A program made the position numbers and the translations under genes. The notes under the pieces were generated by a model. That model saw only the letters and a list, made by a program, of their open reading frames with translations, had not been told where the DNA came from and ran no database searches. DNA of 64,000 bases from Ignavibacteriales bacterium (lineage in GTDB: Bacteria; Bacteroidota; Ignavibacteria; Ignavibacteriales; Melioribacteraceae). The DNA is taken from the NCBI GenBank assembly GCA_020635285.1, contig JACKAB010000005.1:1-64000 (forward strand), written 5' to 3'. Of the stretch, positions 27,255 through 36,956 are shown piece after piece; the stretch's first letter is position 1; each line of letters begins with the position of its first letter.

Positions 27255-27320
27255 TCTTATTAGGAACTATATTTGCCTTATTACTGTTTAATAAAAATCT
27301 TCAATAAAAAAAATAATTCT

Positions 27321-28415
27321 ATGAAAACTAAATTTACTTTTTTATTAGCCTCATTATTAATTTCGCTATTTATCTTTCAGGCTTGCTCAACAAAACAAAG
27401 AGCAAAGGGAAGTGAAGATGAAATCTTCGTTATTGCCGATTCAATGGAATTCATACAAGTTGAAAAAGATTTGCATGAAACATTCGGTAAAATAATTTAT
27501 ACGCCTCAACCCGAAGAACTATTTAAACTGCAGAGAAAAAACTTAAATATTTTAGATAGATTGAAACAGAGAAAAAATATATTAATTATTGCACCTTTAG
27601 GCTCGGGTTCAAACACATCTGATTATCTTGAATCTATAATTGATGAAAACGTTAAAAAATTAATAAAATCAGATTCAGTTTTTGTTATAAATAAATATGA
27701 TCTCTGGGCTCAAGATCAGTTGGTAATGATTTTAACTGCACCGAGTGTGGAAAAATTAAAAGAAAAAATTATTGAAAAAAAGGACGATCTCCTTTATTAC
27801 TTTAGAGATGCCTCTAATAAAAGGATGGCAAAAGGATTATATAATAAACAATATGAACAGAAAAAAATTGAGGCGCAATTTTTAACCAACTATGGCTGGA
27901 TGATATACATGCAAGCAGATTATCAAGTTGCATTGGAAAGTAAAGACGAAAAATTTGTATGGTTAAGAAGGGGAATGAACACAGATATGGAAAGATGGAT
28001 ATTTATCCATTGGATTGAAAATGGTTCTCCTGAATTTTTACATGCGGATACTATTACAGCTGAAAGAAATAGACTAACAAAAAACTATTATAGAACAACT
28101 GATGATTCAGCCTATGTTGAATTGTACGATGATTATAAAATGGATTCGGAAGTAAACTTTAATGGAAAGTATGCCCTTATGACGCAAGGTTTGTGGCGAT
28201 TCAATGACCAGAGCGGTGGCGGTCCATTTATTAGTTATACTTTTTATGATGAAAAAACAAGAAGAATTTATATGTTGGATGCTTCGATTTTTGCTCCAAA
28301 ATATTTTAAGAAAAGTTTACTTCAGCAAGTTGATGTTTTATTGCACAGTTTCAAATCTGAATACGAAGTTGATCCATTAGAAAAAGAAGATATTTTGAGT
28401 GCATTAGAAGATTAG
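27321..28415 (+). CDS. DUF4837 family lipoprotein
   Basis: 364 residues from ATG 27321 (MKTKFTFLLAS); an upstream start at 27273 would put a non-signal tail in front. The signal peptide ends in a lipobox, LFIFQAC. The mature part is a soluble DUF4837 domain: IFVIADSMEFIQVEKDLHETFG, NILIIAPLGSGSNTSDYLESI, VWLRRGMNTDMERWIFIHWIENGSPEFL and LMTQGLWRFNDQSGGGPFISYTFYDE. The family is widespread in Bacteroidetes-like bacteria with no known role. It is probably outer-membrane lipid-anchored and sits between ftsH-linked genes and truA. Confidence 0.8.
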   Translation: MKTKFTFLLASLLISLFIFQACSTKQRAKGSEDEIFVIADSMEFIQVEKDLHETFGKIIYTPQPEELFKLQRKNLNILDRLKQRKNILIIAPLGSGSNTSDYLESIIDENVKKLIKSDSVFVINKYDLWAQDQLVMILTAPSVEKLKEKIIEKKDDLLYYFRDASNKRMAKGLYNKQYEQKKIEAQFLTNYGWMIYMQADYQVALESKDEKFVWLRRGMNTDMERWIFIHWIENGSPEFLHADTITAERNRLTKNYYRTTDDSAYVELYDDYKMDSEVNFNGKYALMTQGLWRFNDQSGGGPFISYTFYDEKTRRIYMLDASIFAPKYFKKSLLQQVDVLLHSFKSEYEVDPLEKEDILSALED

Positions 28416-28450
28416 ATAAAGCTTCTTATAGACTTTAAAATTTATTAAAT

Positions 28451-29185
28451 ATGCCTAATTATAAAATTACCATTAAATATGATGGAACCGATTTTTATGG
28501 TTGGCAATCTCAGCCGAAAGGTAATACTATTCAAGATGAAATTACCTCTGCAATTCAGCGAATAACCCAAGAAAAAATAAATTTAATAGGTTCAGGCAGA
28601 ACCGATTCGGGTGTTCACGCTTTAGGACAAGTAGCAAACTTTAGTACAATCCAAAATATTGAAATCAATAAATTTCAACATTCTCTTAACTCTGTTTTAC
28701 CTTTTTCAATATCTGTAAACAAAATTGAATTATGCAGCGAAAATTTTAATTCAAGATTTGACGCCAAAAAAAGGAGCTATCTTTATTTTATCGGTAAAAG
28801 TAAAAATCCTTTTTACGATAAATATTCTTATTATTTCCCGCACAAAGAAAATTTAGATATTTCGCATCTTAATATGTTAAGCAAAAAATTTATTGGCGAA
28901 TTTGATTTTACGTCTTTCTGCAAAACTAACACCGAAACAAAAAATAAAATATGTTCAGTTTATAATTGTAACTGGCGTGAGAATGAAGAATTAATAATAT
29001 TTAGAATTGAAGCGAATAGATTTTTGCATGGAATGGTTAGAACTATTGTAGGTACTTTGCTGTATGCTAATCTGCATACTAAAAACGGAAGTTATATTGA
29101 GCAAATTATAAAAAGTAAAAATAGAGAAGCAGCCGGAGAAGCTGCTCCAGCAAAAGGTCTATTTCTTTTCAAAGTAAAATACTAA
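28451..29185 (+). CDS. truA: tRNA pseudouridine synthase TruA
   Basis: 244 residues, single intact frame. The N-terminal motif IKYDGTDFYGWQSQPKGNTIQ and the catalytic loop GSGRTDSGVHALGQVANF (nucleophile Asp near residue 51) identify TruA. Further family motifs are FNSRFDAKKRSYLYFI, GEFDFTSFCK and EANRFLHGMVRTIVGTLL. It converts U38-40 of the anticodon stem to pseudouridine. It follows the DUF4837 gene by 35 bases. Confidence 0.96.
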   Translation: MPNYKITIKYDGTDFYGWQSQPKGNTIQDEITSAIQRITQEKINLIGSGRTDSGVHALGQVANFSTIQNIEINKFQHSLNSVLPFSISVNKIELCSENFNSRFDAKKRSYLYFIGKSKNPFYDKYSYYFPHKENLDISHLNMLSKKFIGEFDFTSFCKTNTETKNKICSVYNCNWRENEELIIFRIEANRFLHGMVRTIVGTLLYANLHTKNGSYIEQIIKSKNREAAGEAAPAKGLFLFKVKY

Positions 29186-29250
29186 TTTTTTTTTGCACTC
29201 TTTCTTAACTAAACTCTTTCATTTATTTACAGGCCCATCTAATGTAATCT

Positions 29251-29766
29251 TTGAATTTATCATCATTCTTATATATTTTCATTCATAAAAAAAATTACTT
29301 TGGAATAAATTTGAACTTTTTAGCCAATCTACATCCATTGATTATTCATTTCCCAATAGCCTTACTGACATTGTATGTTGCACTTGAAATTGTATCTCAA
29401 ATTTTCAATAAAAAATTTTTAATAAATTTTACTCATGTAATTCTATTAGTTGGAGTTATAAGCGGCATAGGAGCTGTATTAACAGGTAATTTAGAATTCC
29501 AACAGTTAACTGAGTCAGGTAAACTAACTCTTACTCATATTGAAATAATCTCAAATCACGAATATTATGCCACACTTACATTATGGTATTTTTTTGCAAT
29601 TCTAATCTTAAAAACTTACTTTTATTTAAAGAAGAAAAATGCAGGCTTATTCAACTATTTATTTATTATTTTTGCACTAGGTGGTTTCTATTTAATTATA
29701 AAAACCGCAAAAATTGGCGGTAGACTTGTCTACGAATATGGAATAGGTACAAATTTATTTAACTAA
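29251..29766 (+). CDS. DUF2231 membrane protein
   Basis: Up to 171 residues; the start is uncertain (TTG 29251 used, another TTG lies just before NFLANLHPL). The DUF2231 signature HPLIIHFPIALLTLYVALEI is in the first membrane helix. Three more helices follow (VILLVGVISGIGAVLTG, ATLTLWYFFAILILKT, YLFIIFALGGFYLIIKT), then GGRLVYEYGIG, the usual end of the family. The function is unknown; the His in helix 1 could bind heme or metal, by analogy only. Confidence 0.75.
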   Translation: MNLSSFLYIFIHKKNYFGINLNFLANLHPLIIHFPIALLTLYVALEIVSQIFNKKFLINFTHVILLVGVISGIGAVLTGNLEFQQLTESGKLTLTHIEIISNHEYYATLTLWYFFAILILKTYFYLKKKNAGLFNYLFIIFALGGFYLIIKTAKIGGRLVYEYGIGTNLFN

Positions 29767-29786
29767 TTTTTTCAAGATTGGATGGC

Positions 29787-30383
29787 ATGAAATTTTCAAA
29801 AATTCTAATCATTTTTTTATTTATAATTCACGGGAATAATTTTGGGCAGTCCACTTATCCTCAAGAGGCAAGAGGTGTTTTTCTTTCTTTTGGTGTTGGA
29901 CCACGAATGCCAATTGGTTTATTCAGTGACCATAATAATGTTGGACCTGGATTTGACGCAATTCTTTCATATACCGATCTAGATTTTTTACCAGTTTTCT
30001 TTTTCACAAAATTTGGGTTTCAAAATCATTCTGGTAGCTATAATTTCTATAAAAGTTCAGAACATTCAACATTAGCAACAAGCATATTTTCTGCTAGCTT
30101 AGGCGCTAAATATTTTTTCCCGCCTATAATTGATGATATGATATTACTTATGCCAATACTTGAAGGCGGTGTTTCATATGCTTATGTAGAAAATTATCAT
30201 CAATATAAAATTGAGACTCAAAAAGGAAATTTGCTGGAAAAACTTTCTAAGTTTGGTTTTCATGTTGGAGGAGGATTATCTTTTTTCTTAATGGATATTC
30301 TTGCAACCTATAATTATGTGAAAAGCAATCAATATTTTTCAGTTGATATAAGAATCACAATCCCAATAGCCGCAACTTTATAA
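29787..30383 (+). CDS. Small outer-membrane beta-barrel-like protein
   Basis: 198 residues from ATG 29787. A signal peptide (FSKILIIFLFIIHGNNFGQ) precedes alternating glycine/aromatic beta-strands (VFLSFGVGPRMPIGLF, ILSYTDLDFLPVFFFTKFGF, TSIFSASLGAKYFFPP, HVGGGLSFFLMDILATYNYV) and a C-terminus YFSVDIRITIPIAATL, the pattern of an eight-stranded OmpA-like barrel. No specific family is recognised. It lies between DUF2231 and the crotonase gene with short gaps. Confidence 0.6.
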   Translation: MKFSKILIIFLFIIHGNNFGQSTYPQEARGVFLSFGVGPRMPIGLFSDHNNVGPGFDAILSYTDLDFLPVFFFTKFGFQNHSGSYNFYKSSEHSTLATSIFSASLGAKYFFPPIIDDMILLMPILEGGVSYAYVENYHQYKIETQKGNLLEKLSKFGFHVGGGLSFFLMDILATYNYVKSNQYFSVDIRITIPIAATL

Positions 30384-30395
30384 GGAATTAGAATT

Positions 30396-31175
30396 ATGAA
30401 ATATAAAAATATTTTAGTTGATTTTGAAAGTGATTTAGCAATAATAACGATTAACCGACCTGAAAAATTAAACGCACTTAATAACGAAGTTTTCAATGAA
30501 CTTGAAAATGTTTTTGATCAATTGAAAAAAGATAAAACTAATGTTGTAATAATAACTGGGGCAGGTGATAAGGCTTTTGTTGCTGGAGCAGATATTAAAG
30601 AGCTAAATAAATGTGATGAAAAAACCGGAAAAGATTTTTCGCTTAAAGGACAAAATGTTTTTAATAAAATTGAAAACTTGGGCAAACCTGTTATAGCAGC
30701 AATTAACGGATTTGCACTAGGCGGTGGATGTGAATTGGCTTTGGCTTGCCATATTAGAATTGCAAATAGCCGTGCAAAATTTGGACAACCAGAAGTCAAT
30801 TTAGGAATTATTCCTGGTTACGGAGGAACCCAAAGGCTTGCAAGACTAATAAACACGGGGAGAGCAGCTGAATATATACTGACCGGCGATTTATTTGATG
30901 CTGAAGATGCTTTAAGAATTGGATTCGTTAATAAAATAACTGCACCTGAAGATTTGATTGATGAAGCAAAAAGTTTGGCAAAGAAAATTTCTGCAAAGGG
31001 ACAAATTGCAGTTAGAGCCGCACTTGGGGCAATTTTACAAACTAATGATTCCAATTTAAATGATGGCCTAAATTACGAAGCCGAATTATTTGCAAGCTGC
31101 TGTAAAACAAACGATTTTGTGGAAGGTACAACCGCGTTTTTAGAGAAAAGATCTCCAAAATTTAAAAATAGATAA
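30396..31175 (+). CDS. Enoyl-CoA hydratase/crotonase family protein
   Basis: 259 residues. The oxyanion-hole segments are visible as AFVAGADIKELN and INGFALGGGCELALA, with the catalytic Glu positions in ACHIRIA...FGQPEVNLGIIPGYGGTQRL. The C-terminal helix ends KTNDFVEGTTAFLEKRSPKF, typical of enoyl-CoA hydratases. It probably hydrates short-chain enoyl-CoA in beta-oxidation or butyrate-type metabolism; no other fatty-acid genes are adjacent. The start is ATG 30396. Confidence 0.9.
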   Translation: MKYKNILVDFESDLAIITINRPEKLNALNNEVFNELENVFDQLKKDKTNVVIITGAGDKAFVAGADIKELNKCDEKTGKDFSLKGQNVFNKIENLGKPVIAAINGFALGGGCELALACHIRIANSRAKFGQPEVNLGIIPGYGGTQRLARLINTGRAAEYILTGDLFDAEDALRIGFVNKITAPEDLIDEAKSLAKKISAKGQIAVRAALGAILQTNDSNLNDGLNYEAELFASCCKTNDFVEGTTAFLEKRSPKFKNR

Positions 31176-31220
31176 GTAGAATTTTCAATATCCTCATAAT
31201 AATTTACCTATACCATCGCT

Positions 31221-32222
31221 ATGCAAAACAAACGAAAAATCATTTACATTCTTATAGGCATTGTAGTCACATTGTTGGTTATAAATGTGGTATTAGGATT
31301 TGTACAAATTAAACTACCTAATAATAAACCTAAAACATTAAGTAAAAAAGTAATTGAGGAAAAATTTAAAAAAGTTTTAAATGATTATGGAATTGAAGAA
31401 GGCTGGATTAAAAACGGAAAAATTCAAAAAGGTAAAAGTGATTCTCTTTCAAATAGTTTTGTGGTAAGTATTCCAAAAGATATTCCAATTGCACAAATGT
31501 TAAAAGATATCAGCATTGAATTTAAGAAACAGCCGGTTGAAGTTAGCTCTTCTGAAGAAAAAATTAATGGCTTAACAAACTTAATTATTGAATCTGGTAA
31601 CTATATTAAATTGGTAGCCGATTTTAAATATGATAATAAAATAATTCGTCAATTTTCTTCAGCTGCATTTTTACTCAACAATATTGAAGGGCTAAAAGAA
31701 ATTGAATTGGAGAATTTGCTAAAAAATCCTCTACGTTTTGGAGCTGTTTTACCTCTTGAAACGAGTTCCAAAGCAACCGCAGAAATATTATTGGATGCAA
31801 ATAAAGAATATTTTATTGAACTTAAAGATAATTCTGATAATGTTGATTTTGAGTTGGATGAAGATTTAAATTTAGACGAATTAAAAAATCATATAACTAA
31901 AATCATTTCTTCATTCAATTCTCCTAAATTATTTTTTATTGATAAAAATGAATCCGGTATTAGCCAAGGCGTTAAAAATTTTATTGAAAAGGGTTTTGAT
32001 GAAAGGGGAAGGAAGCTTTTACAACTTGAATCAATTACTTATCTTAAAGGCGAAAATAATGAAGATTTAAAATCATTATTAAGATTTCATCTCACTAATC
32101 TAAAATTTAATCATTCTAAAATATTTAGAATTTCGGTCGAAGATTGGTTTATCATTCAAGATGAGTTGAATAACTTTTTGAAAAAAGGTAATAAAATTTT
32201 GACTCCAACAAGGGTACTTTAA
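31221..32222 (+). CDS. Membrane-anchored protein, possibly a divergent polysaccharide deacetylase relative
   Basis: 333 residues. One N-terminal helix (IIYILIGIVVTLLVINVVLGF) is followed by a long soluble region. The segment from about residue 175 (RFGAVLPLETSSKATAEILL, then SPKLFFIDKNESG, SISQGVKNFIEKGF, RKLLQLESI, KILTPTRVL) follows the strand-helix order of YibQ-type divergent polysaccharide deacetylases (FAVLPGLPYSKEIAE...GLFFLDSRTSP), but the catalytic His and Asp motifs are absent. It could be an inactive scaffold. The stop overlaps the stop of the convergent M16 gene. Confidence 0.45.
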   Translation: MQNKRKIIYILIGIVVTLLVINVVLGFVQIKLPNNKPKTLSKKVIEEKFKKVLNDYGIEEGWIKNGKIQKGKSDSLSNSFVVSIPKDIPIAQMLKDISIEFKKQPVEVSSSEEKINGLTNLIIESGNYIKLVADFKYDNKIIRQFSSAAFLLNNIEGLKEIELENLLKNPLRFGAVLPLETSSKATAEILLDANKEYFIELKDNSDNVDFELDEDLNLDELKNHITKIISSFNSPKLFFIDKNESGISQGVKNFIEKGFDERGRKLLQLESITYLKGENNEDLKSLLRFHLTNLKFNHSKIFRISVEDWFIIQDELNNFLKKGNKILTPTRVL

Positions 32223-33567
32223 ATTTCTTCCAACCCAATATTAAATGAATCAAACTTTGTAAGTTGCTCTTTTACTAATTTCTTATTTCCCACAATAACA
32301 GTTATTAATTCCTCAAAATTTATATTGTGTTTCCCTGCATTTGCCACTTCATCTATTGTTACCTTATTTATTTCAGTAATGTAATTTTCAAAATAATTCA
32401 CCGGTAAATTAAAAATTGGAAGAAGGGAAATATTTGATGCCATTTGGGTATAAGTTTCAAATAATGAAGGGTATCTTCGGATTAGATAAGATTTTGCAAA
32501 GTCAAGCTCTTCTTGGGTAACAGAGTCTTTAATGTTATCTAGCTCAAATAAAATCTCTTTAATTGCTTCAGCAGTATTTTCTGTTTTTATAGAGGTTGAT
32601 ACAACAAAGCTTCCTCCGGCTGCATTATAATTAAAATTAGAGTGTGCACCGTAAGTGAAACCTTTATCTTCACGTAAATTTAGATTTATACGGCTTGAAA
32701 ATTGACCACCCAAAATTGAATTCAAAATAGTTTTTGCATAAAAATCTTTAGAGTTTCGTCCTGTTGAAAAATGACCTATTCTTAATTCGCTTTGTGCAGC
32801 AGTAGGTTTATCTATAAGGATAATTTTCTTTTTTGTTTTAGTAATATTTACAGTAAAATTTTTACTTTCTTTAAGTTGCCAATCTTTAAAATAATTATTG
32901 AGAATTTTTATTGAATCTTTTTGCTTAAGATTACCAACCAAAATAATAAACGAGCCATTCGGCAAATATCGATTTATAAAAAAATCTTTTATATCACTAT
33001 TTGTTAGTTTTTCTATTGCATCATTAACACCTGTAGAAGAAGATTGATAAGGTGAATTTAGAAAAATAATTTTGTTAAACTCATTTGATGCAACATAGCT
33101 TGGATCATCTACTAGCTGAATATTTTTTTTGTTATAAGCTTAAGTTTCTGTCTTTCAAAATCCTCATCAGCAAAAGTGGGTTTTAAAATTATTTTTGAAA
33201 TTAATTGAAGTGACTTTTCAAAATTTTCAGCTAAAGATAAAAGAGAAATTGTTGTGAACTCTTTGTTAGAAGTAATATTTAATATTGACCCTAATAGTTC
33301 CAGTTTATCTGAAATTTCAAATCCGGAAAGACCATCAGCGCCTTCTTCTAATAACGTAGAAGTTAATTTTGATAAGCCTTCTTTGCCTTTGGGATCATAA
33401 ATACTTCCGGAAGGAATTAATATATTTATCTGAATTATTGGCAGTGTTTCTTTTTTATTAAAATACACTGCTAAAGAATTATCTAAAACAAAAGTCTCAA
33501 TTTTTGGTTGGATAAATTTGATTCTGCCTGTCGGAGATGGTTTTATTGATCTATCTAACATATTCAA
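32219..33567 (-). CDS. Non-catalytic M16-family peptidase homologue (one frame break)
   Basis: About 448 residues over both frames. The first part reads ETFVLDNSLAVYFNKKETLP and IQINILIPSGSIYDPKGKEG, like M16 N-domains, but the zinc motif HxxEH is replaced by LSKLTSTLL, so it should be inactive. A break in the T7 run near 33125 is followed by IQLVDDPSYVASNEFNKIIF, then GSFIILVGNL and IDKPTAAQSELRIGHFSTGR with RIFSSR-like strands, the M16 C-domain. Inactive M16 subunits usually pair with an active one; the active copy here is 10 kb away at 43651. There is no signal peptide. Confidence 0.75.
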
Positions 33568-33580
33568 CTGATTAATGATT

Positions 33581-33619
33581 AAAAAAAATCCCTACTTTGA
33601 AATATCAAAATAGGGATTT
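33581..33619 (-). terminator. Terminator of the OmpA-domain gene
   Basis: AAATCCCTA...TTTGA (33586-33600) pairs with TCAAAATAGGGATTT (33605-33619) with one mismatch. On the minus strand the stem is followed by eight T residues (A run 33581-33588 on plus). It lies just past the stop of the OmpA gene. Confidence 0.85.
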
Positions 33620-33641
33620 AATAAGAAATTAAAAATTATTT

Positions 33642-35618
33642 TTATTTTATAACTTCAAATTCTATTCTTCTGTTTTTAGCTTTACCTTCTTTAGTTGTGT
33701 TTTCAGTGATTGGTTTACTTTCACCAAAACCTTTTGTGGTTAAGCGGTCAATGCTAATTCCACTTTTAACTAAATAATTTTTAACAGATATTGCTCGTTT
33801 TTCTGATAAACCTTGATTGTATTCTTCAGTTCCATCGCTATCAGTATGTCCTTGAATTTCAACATTTACGTCGGACATTTTTTTCAATACATTTGAAACA
33901 TTATCTAATATTTTTTTTGAAGGATCGGTTATATTATCACTATCAACAAAGAAATTAATATTTGTAAATACTAGTTTTTCACCCTTTGAGATTGCATCTG
34001 CAATATTCTGTTCCTCTGGTGAGCTATCCTGGTCAAGCATTGACCCATTAACATCCGGCCTAGCGTCTTTTATTTTAATATTCGATTCATTGGTAATTTT
34101 AAATTCTATCCTTCTATTTACTGCTCTACCGTATTCCGTTGTATTATCCTCTATTGGTTTTGCTTCTCCATATCCAATAGTAGTTAATCTTGATGCAGTT
34201 ATACCTTTTGAGACTAAGTAGTTCTTAACTGATTTAGCTCTGTTTTCAGAAAGTAATTGGTTATATTTTTCATCTCCCATATTGTCAGTATGCCCTTCAA
34301 TTTCAACATTAGCATCCGGATATTTTTTCAAAACATTAACAACATGATCAAGAGTCAATTCTGATTCAGGAGTCAATTCATCTTTATCAAATTTAAAGAA
34401 GATGCCCTCGATTTTAACTTGTTCACTGTTTTTAACAGCGTTTTCAAATTCGTCTCCATTTTGTAATATTCCGCCCTCAGGACATTTACTGCTAACGCCA
34501 TCATAAATACTAAATTCAATTCTTCTATTTATTGATCTACCTACTTCGGTGCTGTTATCAGCAACAGGTTTTCTTTCCCCACATCCAGCAGTGAATAGTC
34601 TATCTGCACTAACACCTTGCGATACCAAGTAGTTTTTAACACTCTTTGCTCTTCTTTCGGATAAGTCCATATTATATTCATCACTTCCAATGTTATCTGT
34701 GTGTCCAAGAATTTCAAATAGTTGATCAGGGTATCTGTTCAATGTTTTAGCAACATTAGTTAATATTGACTGAGCTTCTGGAGTAAGCTCATCTTTATCA
34801 AATTTAAATCTCACATTTTCTAATACAAATGATTCGCGCTCTATAACTGCCTTTTCCACAATTTTGTCAACATAAACTGTATCAACTTTTTCAATTGTAA
34901 CTTCTTTAATAACTTCTCTGATTCCAGGTGCAGGTGGTGAACATATTTTGGATTTTTCTCCTCTTGAAAAATACCAAATTGCTCCTACTTTAAGATTCAT
35001 GTATGAATCCCCATTACTCCAGAGAAGTCCTTTATTCTCATTTACTGAAAAATTTCCATCAATTTTGTTATTTGAAGCTGTTATGTAGTCAAATTCAGCT
35101 CTCAAACTTACATCTTCCCAGAATTTAAATTCTGCGCCAATTCCCAATAAAACTTGATATCCAACATATGATTCGGTTAAAACAGGACCATTTGTAAATG
35201 GATAGGGATTTTGGGACTTAAAATTTGTTACTCCAAAGCCAAGCATTAAGTATGGCATAATTCTTTCACATGGTAAAATAGAATATACGGCTTCCAAATT
35301 TAATGAACTCATATTTACATAATTATTTATTTCTTCGCCTCCGGCTGCATAGTAAAATGAATTTAGTCTAACATAATGCGGGGTAAGTCTAAACCCAAAA
35401 TGTTATGTAACATTATAACAAAGCGTTAAATACGCACCTGAGTTATCATTAGCGGAAACATTTGGAGTGCTTATCGCCATATATCTTGGGTAACTTATTC
35501 CACCTCCTATAAACCATCCGGACTTATAAACAGCGACACTATCCTTTTTCTTTTCTTGCACTTCTTGTGCAAAAATTATTGCAGAAAGTAATACCATTAT
35601 TGTAAATATTTTTTTCAT
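33642..35618 (-). CDS. Outer-membrane protein with three tandem OmpA domains and an in-frame stop
   Basis: It starts ATG 35618 with a signal peptide (MKKIFTIMVLLSAIIFAQ) and a beta-barrel-like N-terminal region. At 35403-35405 an in-frame TAA interrupts the protein; the same frame then continues HFGFRLTPHYVRLNS without any shift, so this is a substitution or a real stop, not an indel. After the barrel come three OmpA C-terminal domains, each with the pattern LxxVxFKFDKDELTPE (FFVDSDN in the last), EILGHTDNxG and NRRIEF, around residues 215-330, 350-450 and 490-600 of the joined product. Such domains bind peptidoglycan diaminopimelate through Asp and Arg. Three copies in one protein is unusual. 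Confidence 0.85.
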
Positions 35619-35979
35619 TTTTCTATTCCTTTAGATTTATTACTATTTAAGTAATTCTTTTATATTAAAAATTTAAGCAAAATTTAACACATTTTCTATA
35701 TAAAATACTAATTTATTGGTTTTACTTAAAGTTAATTTATAAGTAAGTTTTTTCATTTTTGTAACCATTTGAGGGATTAAAATAAATCCAATTTATTATA
35801 ATCGAAAAATTTCATATTTAAGTTTAAAAAGTTCAATTAAATGTAATGAATTTTCAGAATTTTGCAAGATAATTTTGTAGCAAAGTTGAAGAGGGTATGC
35901 AGACAAATCGTTCTTCTTTAAGATGAATGAAAAAAGTAAGATTGACTTTTGATCTTAGCCTATAAATGTGTCTGTCAAA
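35619..35979. other. Intergenic region, nothing recognised
   Basis: 361 AT-rich bases between the OmpA-domain gene start and the kdsC stop, both on the minus strand. It must hold the OmpA promoter, but I cannot pick a convincing one. Reading both strands I see no gene, tRNA or strong hairpin. Confidence 0.5.
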
Positions 35980-36489
35980 TTACCTAACAGTTTCTAAGTT
36001 TTTTAATATCAAATCTGAAAATTCTCTATAAACTCCTTCGCCGCCTTTTTTGGTTAATACTAAATCAACAATGTTTTTTACTTCATCAACGGCATCATTT
36101 GGAGAAGCTGAAAAGCCGACTTCATTTATTATTCCAATATCATTCACATCATCTCCAATGAAGGCAACATTTTCCGGCAATATATTTTCGATCTCACAAA
36201 TTTCTTTCATCTTATTTTCTTTATCCCAAACACCAAGATACAAATGATCAACTTTCAAACGCTCGCCTCTAATTCTTATAAGTTCAGAAGTGTCTGTAGT
36301 AATAATTCCGTTTTTAATTCCGCGTTCACGGAGTAAACGCATTCCCATTCCATCTTTTACGTTGAACTTTTTCATCACTAAACCTTCGCTTGTGTAGTAC
36401 AATCCGCCATCAGTTAAGACACCATCTACGTCTGTAATCACAAGTTTGATCTTTTTTAACTTCTCAGAATTATTATCATTTTTAGTCAT
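35980..36489 (-). CDS. kdsC: 3-deoxy-D-manno-octulosonate 8-phosphate phosphatase KdsC
   Basis: 169 residues, the usual KdsC length. HAD motif I is LVITDVDGVLTDGGLYY (nucleophile and acid Asp), motif II is NGIITTDTSELI, the Lys motif III lies in GVWDKENKMKE, and motif IV is VAFIGDDVNDIGII. The C-terminal GGEGVYREFSDLIL carries the conserved Gly-x-Arg-Glu loop of KdsC. It removes phosphate from KDO-8-P in lipopolysaccharide core synthesis, implying a Gram-negative envelope with KDO. No other kds gene is in the window. Confidence 0.92.
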   Translation of the reverse strand: MTKNDNNSEKLKKIKLVITDVDGVLTDGGLYYTSEGLVMKKFNVKDGMGMRLLRERGIKNGIITTDTSELIRIRGERLKVDHLYLGVWDKENKMKEICEIENILPENVAFIGDDVNDIGIINEVGFSASPNDAVDEVKNIVDLVLTKKGGEGVYREFSDLILKNLETVR

Positions 36490-36956
36490 AAAAAAAATTT
36501 CCTTTAAAATAATTTTCGAATGCCAAATTAAAAAAAAATACTTACTTAAACCTAAAAGTTAGAAAAATTAAGTAAATCTTTGTATAAAAAGAAGATAAGT
36601 GAATGATAAAAAAAATCAATTCTGAACGAATACAAAACTGAGATATTTTTCTTTTTTCTTTTTAAAATGATTGTTTATATTATTGATACTAAGATAAATC
36701 AATAATGAAATCGATCATAATTTTTGATTAAGAATTAGCTAAAAATAGGCTGATGAAAGTAATTTTAGAATATACAGAATCCTCAAACTACCTATTGAAA
36801 TCAAAATTCAACACATCATTTATATCCATTATAAATAATTATATTAAATTATTGTTAAATGTATTTTCAGAGTTGGGATTAAAGCGTCTTTATTTCTATA
36901 ATTACGGGTACAAAATAAATTAACTAATTTCTACAAACAAAATGAGGAAAACCCCT
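36490..36956. other. Divergent intergenic region with an inverted repeat
   Basis: 467 bases between kdsC and the first TonB receptor. ATTATTGAT (36679-36687) and ATCAATAAT (36698-36706) form a perfect 9-bp inverted repeat with a 10-base spacer, suitable as an operator for a dimeric regulator. The rest is AT-rich with no coding pattern. Promoters for both genes must lie here but are not identified. Confidence 0.4.

Noticed and set aside
33621..35312. OmpA-domain frame as a gene starting at 35312
   Set aside because: The signal peptide and barrel start lie upstream in the same frame at 35618; 35312 is only the first Met after the in-frame stop.
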